A program made the position numbers and the translations under genes. This document shows, piece after piece, positions 23,110 to 30,557 of a stretch of DNA of 35,214 bases. The DNA lies in the NCBI GenBank assembly GCA_038316355.1, contig JBBQAO010000032.1, positions 1 through 35,214 of the forward strand. Direction: 5' to 3'. Numbering within the stretch: the first letter of the stretch is position 1; every line of letters starts with the position of its first letter. The notes beneath the pieces were generated by a model. That model was not told the origin of the DNA. It saw only the letters and a list, made by a program, of their open reading frames with translations, and did not search any database. The stretch is from Ga0077527 sp038316355 (GTDB taxonomy: Bacteria; Pseudomonadota; Gammaproteobacteria; Burkholderiales; SG8-41).

Positions 23110-23255
23110 CTCAAGAAAAAGAGGAGTTTTCATTCCTGCGCGTTACCACATATCGCGAAGCAGGCCATGCCGTAATTACACATTTATTTGCGAGTAAGGG
23201 ATTCCTGTCAATCTCGAGAACCCTGCTCACGGGCACGCGCATTTGCGTGGGATAA
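23106..23255 (+). pseudogene. Possible fragment of an M41-like (FtsH-type) peptidase
   Basis: A 49-codon frame from GTG 23106 contains YREAGHAVITHLFASKGFLSIS, which resembles the zinc motif region YHEAGHAVxxHL of FtsH-like peptidases with the first His changed to Arg. No other part of such a protein is present. Its start overlaps the transposase stop. A relic is the simplest reading; a genuine short protein is not excluded. Between 23256 and 23283 nothing is seen. Confidence 0.3.
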
Positions 23256-23283
23256 CTGTTGCGCCTAAAAGCAATAAGTAATC

Positions 23284-23649
23284 ATGTACAATATCCGCAT
23301 GCGTCGTGCACTTACTGTTTTTGTCCTTGCTTTTGTCATGGCGTTCCAAGCCATGACGGTCACGGTATTTTCGTCGTCGCAAAACAATCTCGCGGATATA
23401 ACCCACTCTATGCTGCACTGGCAGCAAGAGAGTCATCACCACAACGACTCCGGTAGCTACCAAGTTGATGATTCCGATGCATCGACACTACACTTGCTGG
23501 CCGATCACAACATAGCCCCGGTAATACTGCCCGTTGCTGACCTCTGGGTTTTCAGACTAGGCACTGGGATTCCCCCAGTGTTCTTGGCACTAACCACTTC
23601 CCCTCCGTTCCTCGAAGGCCTGCTAAGGCCACCGCGCCCAACTGTTTGA
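23284..23649 (+). CDS. CzcI-like small His-rich exported protein
   Basis: A 121-residue protein with a hydrophobic N-terminus (MRRALTVFVLAFVMAFQAM), a His-rich middle (THSMLHWQQESHHHNDSG, LHLLADHN) and a proline-rich end PPFLEGLLRPPRP. Size, layout and the place upstream of the outer-membrane gene resemble CzcI and its relatives, which modulate metal-efflux operons in Cupriavidus. ATG 23284 opens the frame; ATG 23299 gives a more standard signal peptide. The His cluster may bind Zn, Co, Cd or Cu in the periplasm. Family assignment is by pattern, not by a clear domain. Confidence 0.55.
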   Translation: MYNIRMRRALTVFVLAFVMAFQAMTVTVFSSSQNNLADITHSMLHWQQESHHHNDSGSYQVDDSDASTLHLLADHNIAPVILPVADLWVFRLGTGIPPVFLALTTSPPFLEGLLRPPRPTV

Positions 23650-23690
23650 TGCGCCGGAGTCTGCCATGTCCATTGGGCATGCTCAGATAC

Positions 23691-23707
23691 ATTCCGGATT
23701 CCGGAAT
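23691..23707. promoter_or_regulatory. Perfect palindrome ATTCCGGA-T-TCCGGAAT, candidate operator
   Basis: Perfect 8-bp arms around one base, 84 bases upstream of the outer-membrane channel gene, in a 142-bp gap that has no recognisable gene. A dimeric metal-responsive regulator is a plausible binder, but no regulator gene is in the island. Confidence 0.4.
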
Positions 23708-23791
23708 TAGCAGACGAGCATCGACGCCGTGATCGGCGGCGATTGAGCGTGTTGCGTTCCGCTGTGCAATCTCAATCAGTTCGGGAATATT

Positions 23792-25045
23792 GTGAACACT
23801 ACATTCAAACTGACCTGCTGCGTCGCTTTAGGCAGCATGTTTGGTGCATCTGCTTGGGCGCAATCATCGGCGCTACAACAACCGGCACCTGACACTCGTT
23901 CACGGTCAACAGTCACCCTTGCCACCGCAGTCGACGCGGCCTGGCAACGCGCAGTTTCTTCTCGGGAAGCCCAAGGCCAGCAGCAACGCGCCGAAGCGGA
24001 TCGAGTGGCGGCTTCAAGCCTGTGGGCCTCACCGCCAATACTTGAACTTAATCACCGTAACGACCGCTGGCAAACCGACGCTGGCCGTCGAGAAAACGAA
24101 ATCGGGATCGCTTGGCCGTTATGGTTGCCCGGCCAGCGCGATGCCCGCGGCGCCGTTGCTGATTCCGGCTTGAGCTTGGCAGATCAATTTCAGCGCGCTG
24201 CTCGTCTGCGCATCGCCGGAGAAGTGCGCGAAAAAGCTTGGGCACTCATTGCACAGCAAGCCGTAGTGGCGCAAGCCGAGACCTTGGTCCGTTCACTGAT
24301 CGCACTAACTGACGACGTGGAACGCAGGGTCAAGGCGGGGGATCTGGCCCGTGCCGATGCCTTGGCGGCGCGAGCGGAATTGCTAAGTGCTACAGCACAA
24401 TTGACCGAGGCTCGTCATAATGAATTAACGGCCCGGTCACGCTGGACACTTCTAACGGGTCTTGATCGGCTAAGCTTGGCAGAAGAGCCTCCTGTCGCCG
24501 CACAATATCCACTCACTGAGCACTCGGAATACCGCCTCGCTGTGAGCACAACCGAACACGCTCGCAGACGAGCGGCTCTGGTCAAATCCTCGCACAGCTC
24601 TCCACCTGAAGTTTTTGTAGGTGCCCGTCAGGACATTCCTGGCCGCAATGAGTCATCGCAAAACAGCCTGAACTTCGGGATCCGACTGCCTTTCGGCACT
24701 GCCGATCGCAATCGACCCTTGCAGGCAGCAGCGCTGTCAGAACTCGACATCGCCGAAACCGCAGAACAACGGTTGCGTGACCGCCTGGAAGCCGATGTGA
24801 TGATGGCCCGTGCTGCCCTCCAGTCCAATGAGGAGCAACTGCAGGCTGAGCGCACGCGCGCCAGTTTGCTGCGCGAGCGCGCCACCTTGATCGACAAATC
24901 TTTCCGCGCCGGTGAAAGCGCATTGCCTGAGTTGCTTCGATCGATGTCGGCCGCGGCGCAAGCCGATTCCGCACTGTCCCGACAACAGGCAGCACTGGGG
25001 CTTGCCCGCGCCCGTTTCCATCAATCTCTCGGATTACTGCCATGA
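23792..25045 (+). CDS. TolC-family outer-membrane channel of a heavy-metal efflux system (CzcC-like)
   Basis: A 417-residue outer-membrane protein forming the exit duct of a tripartite metal pump. A signal peptide ends near SAWAQSS. The two TolC repeats are seen as coiled-coil stretches (about 45-75, 130-210 and 305-400, e.g. RAEADRVAASSLWASPP, RRVKAGDLARADALAARAELL, SFRAGESALPELLRSMSAAAQ). PPILELNHRNDRW fits the CzcC-type start. Start is GTG 23792. Its stop overlaps the next ATG as ATGA, so the genes are coupled. Metal specificity is not decidable from this subunit. Confidence 0.88.
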   Translation: MNTTFKLTCCVALGSMFGASAWAQSSALQQPAPDTRSRSTVTLATAVDAAWQRAVSSREAQGQQQRAEADRVAASSLWASPPILELNHRNDRWQTDAGRRENEIGIAWPLWLPGQRDARGAVADSGLSLADQFQRAARLRIAGEVREKAWALIAQQAVVAQAETLVRSLIALTDDVERRVKAGDLARADALAARAELLSATAQLTEARHNELTARSRWTLLTGLDRLSLAEEPPVAAQYPLTEHSEYRLAVSTTEHARRRAALVKSSHSSPPEVFVGARQDIPGRNESSQNSLNFGIRLPFGTADRNRPLQAAALSELDIAETAEQRLRDRLEADVMMARAALQSNEEQLQAERTRASLLRERATLIDKSFRAGESALPELLRSMSAAAQADSALSRQQAALGLARARFHQSLGLLP

Positions 25046-25650
25046 CTTGTCAGACAAGAACCAGGATCGCCTTAGTTACGATAGTTTTCAGCCTATTGCT
25101 GTCTCCAATCCTCAACGTTGCAAGCGCCTCTCCTGGCGCACACGGTCCGGACGGCGAACATCTGGATGCCAAGACCGGCTCCGTGGCTGGTGATACCCGT
25201 AACCGGATGGAAGCCTACTCGGAGATGTTCGAACTGGTTGCAACGCTATACAAGGAGGAGTTGTCCATCCTCATCGATCGTTACGAGAGCAATGAACCCG
25301 TGTTGAATGCCATGCTCGAAGTTGAGAGCGGCAACATCAAGGTCAAAGCGAAGTTCCACCCCGATCAAGGGGACTACGCTATCGACGATCCCGCTTTCCT
25401 GAAACTGCTCCGAACTCCAGGAGAACATGCGCTGGTGTTTACGCTCATCGCCGGCCAGGATAGCGATCTGTTGGACGGTAAGTTGGTGACCGCCGCCGTA
25501 ATGACTAACAGTCAAGGTCACACTCAAGACGATCATGGCCACATTCTTGAAATTGCTGCTTGGACGGGCCTGGCAACGTTGGGCCTTGGAATTGGAATTC
25601 TGATCTGGCGTCGTCGGAATGCCGGTCTCAAACTGCGTCAAGGAGCCTGA
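25042..25650 (+). CDS. Periplasmic HGPxGEHLD protein of the metal-efflux operon, single C-terminal anchor
   Basis: A 202-residue protein with a signal sequence (about 1-30), a periplasmic domain and one hydrophobic segment (about 170-190) before RRRNAGLKLRQGA. Right after the signal site stands SPGAHGPDGEHLD (30-42); the same motif opens the next protein. The domain (FELVATLYKEELSILIDRYE, KAKFHPDQGDYAIDDPAFLKLLRTPGEHALVFTL) resembles the N-terminal region fused to some CzcB-like adaptors, here a separate gene. A His-rich stretch GHTQDDHGH precedes the anchor. It may hand metal to the pump. ATG overlaps the channel stop by four bases, and the adaptor follows after two bases. Confidence 0.7.
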   Translation: MTCQTRTRIALVTIVFSLLLSPILNVASASPGAHGPDGEHLDAKTGSVAGDTRNRMEAYSEMFELVATLYKEELSILIDRYESNEPVLNAMLEVESGNIKVKAKFHPDQGDYAIDDPAFLKLLRTPGEHALVFTLIAGQDSDLLDGKLVTAAVMTNSQGHTQDDHGHILEIAAWTGLATLGLGIGILIWRRRNAGLKLRQGA

Positions 25651-25652
25651 TC

Positions 25653-26819
25653 ATGATGTCGATACTCACCCGCTTTAACCTACATGTAAATGCAGCGACG
25701 CTGCTGAAGATTCTGTTCGCCATATTATTGTCCTATGCCACAGTCGTCACGGCATCACCTGGGGTGCATGGCCCCGGCGGTGAGCATCTGGACGAGCCCG
25801 GCGGCACCGTAAGCGCCAGCGGTCTGGTTCGCCTGCCTGATGGCAGCGTCAACGTGCCGAAGATGGCGCAGCGACGCATGGGCATCCGAACTCAACTGGC
25901 TCCGGAAACCGAGGCTGCGGCCACGGTTGAACTTTCCGGCAGGATCATCATGGACCCCAATGCCGGTGGTCGCGTTCAGGCCGCGCATGGCGGACGCATT
26001 GAGCCTGGCCCCCGGGGGCTGCCAGTCGCCGGGCAGACCGTCAAACGCGGTGAAATTCTGGCCTATGTGCGCCACCATGCCGAACCCTATGCAGCAGGTA
26101 ACCAGCAGGCATTGCTTGCAGAGCTGCAAAGCCAGCTCAAAATTGCCGTGCTGAGGGCGCAACGTCTGGAATCACTCGAGGGCACTGTGCCGCGCAAGGA
26201 AATAGAATCCGCGCGCGCGGAAGCACAGAGTCTGCAGCAACGAGAGCGCAGCATCAGCAAAAGTCTCGTCGCCCGCGAGGCACTGGTGGCACCTGTCTCC
26301 GGGTTCATTGCCACCACCCATGCCGTAACTGGTCAAGTCGTGGAAGCGCGGGACCTCTTGTTCGAGGTTGTCGATCCAGCACGCATGCTCGTGGAAGCGA
26401 CAACGGCCGACCCGACCTTGCCGGGACGTGTTGCCGACGCAAAGTTGCAGGGCGTGCTCGGAGCACAGCTAAAACTCCTCGGCGCAGCACGCGGGTTGCG
26501 CGACGGACTCCTCCCCCTCACGTTCTCGGTGCGCAGCGAGAAAATCGATATCGCGCTGCCTCTGGCCATTGGTCAACCGGTAACCGTGATTGCTGTATTC
26601 AGGGAACGGACCAAGGGTATCGTTCTGCCGGCGCAGGCTGTGGTGCGCAACGCCAATAACGAGCCTGTGGTCTGGATCAAATCCAGCGCCGAACGCTACC
26701 TCCCGCAACCCGTGCAATTTCGGCCTCTGGACGCACAGACTGTAGTCGTTACCCAAGGACTGGGCGCCGACAACCGGATTGTGATTCAGGGTGCTCAGCT
26801 AATCGCACAGATCCGCTGA
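25653..26819 (+). CDS. Periplasmic adaptor (membrane-fusion protein, CzcB/CusB-type)
   Basis: A 388-residue adaptor linking pump and outer-membrane channel. N-terminal signal or anchor (about 1-34) then SPGVHGPGGEHLDEPGG (35-51), shared with the preceding protein. Lipoyl-like half-motifs are GRVQAAHGGRIEPG and VAREALVAPVSGFIATTHAVTGQVV; between them lies an alpha-helical hairpin (LLAELQSQLKIAVLRAQRLESLE). The beta-barrel and C-terminal domains follow (LPLAIGQPVTVIAVFRERTKGIVLPAQAVVRNANNEPVVWI). Two ATGs stand in tandem at 25653 and 25656 with AAGGAG upstream. Metal-binding Met clusters of CusB are not seen, which leans towards divalent cations. Confidence 0.88.
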   Translation: MMSILTRFNLHVNAATLLKILFAILLSYATVVTASPGVHGPGGEHLDEPGGTVSASGLVRLPDGSVNVPKMAQRRMGIRTQLAPETEAAATVELSGRIIMDPNAGGRVQAAHGGRIEPGPRGLPVAGQTVKRGEILAYVRHHAEPYAAGNQQALLAELQSQLKIAVLRAQRLESLEGTVPRKEIESARAEAQSLQQRERSISKSLVAREALVAPVSGFIATTHAVTGQVVEARDLLFEVVDPARMLVEATTADPTLPGRVADAKLQGVLGAQLKLLGAARGLRDGLLPLTFSVRSEKIDIALPLAIGQPVTVIAVFRERTKGIVLPAQAVVRNANNEPVVWIKSSAERYLPQPVQFRPLDAQTVVVTQGLGADNRIVIQGAQLIAQIR

Positions 26820-26832
26820 ACGGAGAGCCAAC

Positions 26833-29800
26833 ATGTTCAACTGGATCGTCTGTTACAGCTTGCGCAACCGGCTACTGGTTCTCGCCGTTGCCGTCCTCCT
26901 GATGGTGTATGGGGCGATGACGGCCTGGCGAACACCAGTCGACGTCTTCCCTGATCTCAACAAACCGGCGGTGACCGTGCTTACGGAGGCCGGCGGCATG
27001 GCGCCCGAAGAGGTAGAGCAACTGGTGACCTTCCGGCTGGAGACCGCTCTAAATGGCATGCCCGGTGTCACTCGCGTGCGCTCCACCTCTGGTGTCGGTC
27101 TGTCGATTCTGTATGCCGAATTCGACTGGGGTACCGACACTTACCGCAATCGCCAACTCGTTGCTGAGCGCTTGACACTCGTCAAAGAACAACTTCCCGA
27201 GGGCATCACCCCGATCATGGGGCCGGTCTCGTCCATCATGGGCGAGATCATGCTGATCGCACTGCCACTGGGAAAGACTGATGCCAAGGTGCCGGCGGCG
27301 ACTCCGATGCAGGCGCGTACCTACGCCGATTTCGTGCTGCGACCGCGGCTGCTGTCCATCCCCGGTGTTTCCCAAGTCATTCCGATCGGTGGCGACGTAC
27401 GCCAGCTACGAGTGGAACCCGATACCGCACGCATGGCGCAGTTCGGCGTTACCTTGTCCCAGGTCGAGCAGGCGCTTCGTGGTTTTGCCGGTAATGCGGG
27501 CGGTGGCTTCATTGATCTCAACAGCCGTGAATATCTGATCCGCCATATCGGGCGCAGCAACCGGGCCGAAGATCTTGCTGGTATCGCCGTTACCTGGCGC
27601 GACGGCCGCCCGATCCTGCTCGAACAAGTAGCCAAAGTGCAATACGCCGCCGCCCTGAAGCGGGGTGATGCTGGTTACAACGGCGTTCCCGCGGTAGTCA
27701 TCAGTATTCAGAAGCAACCTGCCGCCGATACCGTCAAACTCACCCAAGACATCGAATCAGCGCTGCAGGAACTTAAACAGGGCTTGCCACCGGGACTAAG
27801 CGAGCCGAAGGTACTGTTCCGGCAAGCCGACTTCATCAAAGCTTCCGTCCGAAACGTGGCCGAGGCCCTGCGCGACGGGGCGATCATGGTGGCTATCGTG
27901 CTGTTCGCATTCCTGCTCTCCGCACGTACCACGCTGATCTCACTTACAGCCATACCGCTGTCTCTGGCAGTCACCGCGCTCGTCTTCCAGTTTCTTGGTC
28001 AGTCGATCAACGTGATGACGCTGGGCGGTCTCGCCATCGCCATCGGCGAACTGGTCGACGATGCGGTAGTCGGCGTCGAGAATATTCTCCGTCGGCTGCG
28101 TCAGAACCGCTCGAGTCCGGCACCGTTGCCTCTACGCACAGTCGTCGAACGCGCCAGCGTCGAAGTGCGTTCCGGCATCCTCTACGCGACCATCATCGTG
28201 GTCCTGGTATTCGTGCCACTCTTTGCGTTGCCAGGCATCGAAGGACGCCTGTTCTCTCCTCTGGGCATCGCCTACATCGTGTCGATCCTCGCATCCATGC
28301 TGGTCTCGATGACGGTCACGCCAGTGCTCTGCTACTACCTGCTGCCTCGACTGAAACGCCTTGATCACGGCGACAGCCCGCTGGTTGCATGGCTAAAACG
28401 CCAGGACGAACGGCTGCTGGCCTGGTCCTTCCCGCGCGCGAAACTGCTGATCGGGGGAGTCATGCTGGCGGTCGTTGTCGCGGCCGCAAGCGTGCCATTT
28501 TTTCCTCGTCTTTTCCTGCCCGCTTTCAACGAAGGCTCACTGGTGCTGTCGCTGATGCTTAACCCCGGCACCTCGCTGGCCGAAGCCAATCGCGTCGGCG
28601 CTATTGCAGAAGGTCTTATCGGTGGAGTCCCCGAGGTTACCCAGGTGGGGCGCCGAACCGGACGCGCCGAACTCGACGAGCACGCCGAGGGCGTGCATTC
28701 GGCGGAGATTGACATCGATCTCAAGCGTTCAGACCGCGATCGCGAAGCGGTGATGGCCGATATCCGCCATAGGCTATCCGTTCTCCCGGCACAAGTAGCG
28801 ATCGGTCAACCGATCTCCCACCGGCTTGACCACCTGCTCTCTGGAGTACGTGCGCAAATCGCGCTCAAGATCTACGGTGATGATACCGATACCCTGCGCG
28901 GCCTCGCCGAGCAGATGCGCCAGCGGTTAAATGCAATCCCTGGTCTCGTCGATCTCACGGTGGAAAAGCAGGTGCTGATCCCGCAGATAATGGTCCGCCT
29001 CGACCAGCGCAAGCTGGCGCAGGCTGGCCTCTCGCCCGGCGAAGCCATCCGAGTGCTGCAAGCGCTGACCGATGGCGCCCACGGGGCACAGATTGTCGAC
29101 GGTTCCCGCCGGTACGAACTGGTTCTGCGACTGCCCGATGATCAGCGCAGCCCCCAGGATCTGTCTCGCACGTTGATCGACACCCCGGCCGGAAGGCTCC
29201 CGGTGTCGGCAATCGCCACGGTCGAGGAAACGGATGGGCCCAACCAGATCGGCCGCGAGAACGGCCGCCGGCGCATCGTGGTTTATGCCAATACCGACGG
29301 CTCCGACATGGGACGTGTTATTGCCAATATTCGCGGTGCCATTGGTCAGACAACATTGCCAGAAGGCACCTTTATCAATCTGGAAGGCCAGTTCCAAGCA
29401 CAGGAACAAGCCACACAGCTGATCCTTGGCCTGTCGCTGATATCTCTGGTTATGATGTTTTTGGTGCTCTACTCCCGCTACCAGTCGGCGGTGCTGGCCG
29501 GTATCGTCATGGTCAATATCCCGCTTGCGCTCATCGGCAGTGTCGTAGCCATGTGGATCGCCGGGGTCAGTCTGTCGGTGGCCTCGATGATTGGATTCAT
29601 AACGCTCACCGGCATCGCTTCGCGCAATGGCATTCTCAAAATCAGTCACTACATCAACCTGTGCAAATTCGAGGGCGAAACCTTCAGCCAAGCCATGATT
29701 GTGCGAGGGTCCCTGGAGCGGCTAACCCCCGTGCTGATGACGGCACTGGTCGCTGCGTTTGCACTGACACCACTGCTGTTCGCAGCCGACGCGCCTGGAA

Positions 29801-29976
29801 AGGAAATCCTGCATCCTGTCGCGGTCGTGATCTTCGGTGGTCTGGTCAGCTCGACGGTTCTGGACACACTTCTTACGCCGTTATTGTTTTGGTTGCTGGG
29901 CGAAAAACCGACACACCGTCTGGTCAATGCCAAGCCGGACAATCAAGAGGGGCAAGCAACTCAAGAAGCGTATTGA
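26833..29976 (+). CDS. Heavy-metal efflux RND pump (CzcA/CusA family)
   Basis: A 1047-residue proton-driven inner-membrane pump of HME-RND type. N-terminal helix about 14-32, a periplasmic porter domain (DVFPDLNKPAVTVLTEAGGMAPEEVEQ), helices 2-6 about 335-505, helix 7 near 540, a second porter domain and the last helices about 865-1030. In helix 4 the proton path reads GELVDDAVVGVEN (405-417): Asp409/410 and Glu416 correspond to the acidic residues of CzcA. The Met/His pattern of Cu/Ag pumps is not obvious, so a divalent metal is likelier; exact metal unknown. ATG 26833 with GGAGAG upstream, 13 bases after the adaptor. It completes the CzcCBA set. Confidence 0.92.
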   Translation: MFNWIVCYSLRNRLLVLAVAVLLMVYGAMTAWRTPVDVFPDLNKPAVTVLTEAGGMAPEEVEQLVTFRLETALNGMPGVTRVRSTSGVGLSILYAEFDWGTDTYRNRQLVAERLTLVKEQLPEGITPIMGPVSSIMGEIMLIALPLGKTDAKVPAATPMQARTYADFVLRPRLLSIPGVSQVIPIGGDVRQLRVEPDTARMAQFGVTLSQVEQALRGFAGNAGGGFIDLNSREYLIRHIGRSNRAEDLAGIAVTWRDGRPILLEQVAKVQYAAALKRGDAGYNGVPAVVISIQKQPAADTVKLTQDIESALQELKQGLPPGLSEPKVLFRQADFIKASVRNVAEALRDGAIMVAIVLFAFLLSARTTLISLTAIPLSLAVTALVFQFLGQSINVMTLGGLAIAIGELVDDAVVGVENILRRLRQNRSSPAPLPLRTVVERASVEVRSGILYATIIVVLVFVPLFALPGIEGRLFSPLGIAYIVSILASMLVSMTVTPVLCYYLLPRLKRLDHGDSPLVAWLKRQDERLLAWSFPRAKLLIGGVMLAVVVAAASVPFFPRLFLPAFNEGSLVLSLMLNPGTSLAEANRVGAIAEGLIGGVPEVTQVGRRTGRAELDEHAEGVHSAEIDIDLKRSDRDREAVMADIRHRLSVLPAQVAIGQPISHRLDHLLSGVRAQIALKIYGDDTDTLRGLAEQMRQRLNAIPGLVDLTVEKQVLIPQIMVRLDQRKLAQAGLSPGEAIRVLQALTDGAHGAQIVDGSRRYELVLRLPDDQRSPQDLSRTLIDTPAGRLPVSAIATVEETDGPNQIGRENGRRRIVVYANTDGSDMGRVIANIRGAIGQTTLPEGTFINLEGQFQAQEQATQLILGLSLISLVMMFLVLYSRYQSAVLAGIVMVNIPLALIGSVVAMWIAGVSLSVASMIGFITLTGIASRNGILKISHYINLCKFEGETFSQAMIVRGSLERLTPVLMTALVAAFALTPLLFAADAPGKEILHPVAVVIFGGLVSSTVLDTLLTPLLFWLLGEKPTHRLVNAKPDNQEGQATQEAY

Positions 29977-30002
29977 CAACACATATTCATGTGAAAGGCT
30001 AA
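29973..30002 (+). promoter_or_regulatory. Weak promoter candidate before the small periplasmic gene
   Basis: TTGACA (29973-29978) is a perfect -35 box, but the best -10 at 17-18 bases (AGGCTA/GGCTAA) is poor. It could give the last gene some independent expression. Confidence 0.25.
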
Positions 30003-30051
30003 ATGCGCCGCCTACTTCAAGTGCGCTCTAATTCGCAAGGAAAACACCGTA

Positions 30052-30426
30052 ATGCTCAAAATCATCCTGACCGCAATCACCCTTGGACTATCCATCGCCA
30101 GCGTCAACGTCGTACTGGCCCACGAAGGGGCCAAGTCGAAGCACGGCGGCATCGTCCAAGCCAGCAGCGACCTCAGTTTCGAATTGGTAGAGACACCCGA
30201 CGGGGCGGTCATCTACGTCGAAGATCATGGTAAGCCACTGAACCCCAGCGGCATGAGCGGCAAGCTTATGGTGCTGAAAGGCACCGAGAAATCCGCGGTT
30301 GACCTGATACCCACGGGAGATAAACTGCTGGCCAAGGGAGTCAAGTTACAAAGCGGCACCAAAGTGGTTGCAGTGCTGAACACAACCGGAAAAAAGGCCA
30401 TCACCGTGCGCTTCGCAATCAAATAG
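30052..30426 (+). CDS. Small periplasmic His-containing protein downstream of the RND pump
   Basis: A 124-residue exported protein. The signal peptide ends VVLAHEG, and the mature start HEGAKSKHGGIVQ carries two spaced His residues. The rest is beta-rich (LSFELVETPDGAVIYVEDHG, KLMVLKGTEKSAVDLIPTGD, KVVAVLNTTGKKAITVRFAIK). Such proteins commonly close Czc-type operons and are thought to bind the metal in the periplasm. No named family is certain. AAGGAAAA precedes ATG 30052. It ends 58 bases before the tRNA fragment that closes the island. Confidence 0.75.
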   Translation: MLKIILTAITLGLSIASVNVVLAHEGAKSKHGGIVQASSDLSFELVETPDGAVIYVEDHGKPLNPSGMSGKLMVLKGTEKSAVDLIPTGDKLLAKGVKLQSGTKVVAVLNTTGKKAITVRFAIK

Positions 30427-30484
30427 GTTGTCGAGCACGCATGATTCTTCAACTTTCGCGCCATAAATTTTGCTGTGCCCCCTT

Positions 30485-30529
30485 CTGTTAATCAGGTTGT
30501 CCCTGGTTCGAGCCCAGGTCGGGGAGCCA
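30485..30529 (+). other. tRNA-Asn(GTT) 3' fragment with CCA, candidate right attachment site
   Basis: Reading from the anticodon loop: CTGTTAA (GTT anticodon, 30487-30489), TCAGG, variable bases, a perfect T-stem CCTGG (30502-30506) / CCAGG (30514-30518) around TTCGAGC, then acceptor strand TCGGGGA (30519-30525), discriminator G and CCA (30527-30529). The first half (D-arm and 5' acceptor) is missing: the bases before 30485 do not pair with TCAGG. This 45-nt 3' end is the typical segment duplicated when an element integrates into a tRNA gene. It is not a functional tRNA here. Confidence 0.75.
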
Positions 30530-30557
30530 GACTCGAACCCCGCCGGCTGGCTGACCA

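Larger units (their letters stand above)
22793..30529. mobile_element. Probable metal-resistance genomic island bounded by tRNA 3'-end repeats
   Basis: The segment starts and ends with direct copies of tRNA 3'-end sequence, contains transposase debris at the left, and carries a complete CzcCBA-type gene set with codon choice visibly different from its neighbours (more A/T-ending codons). No integrase is present, so it would be an immobile relic or an integrated fragment. Borders are inferred from sequence alone. Confidence 0.45.
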
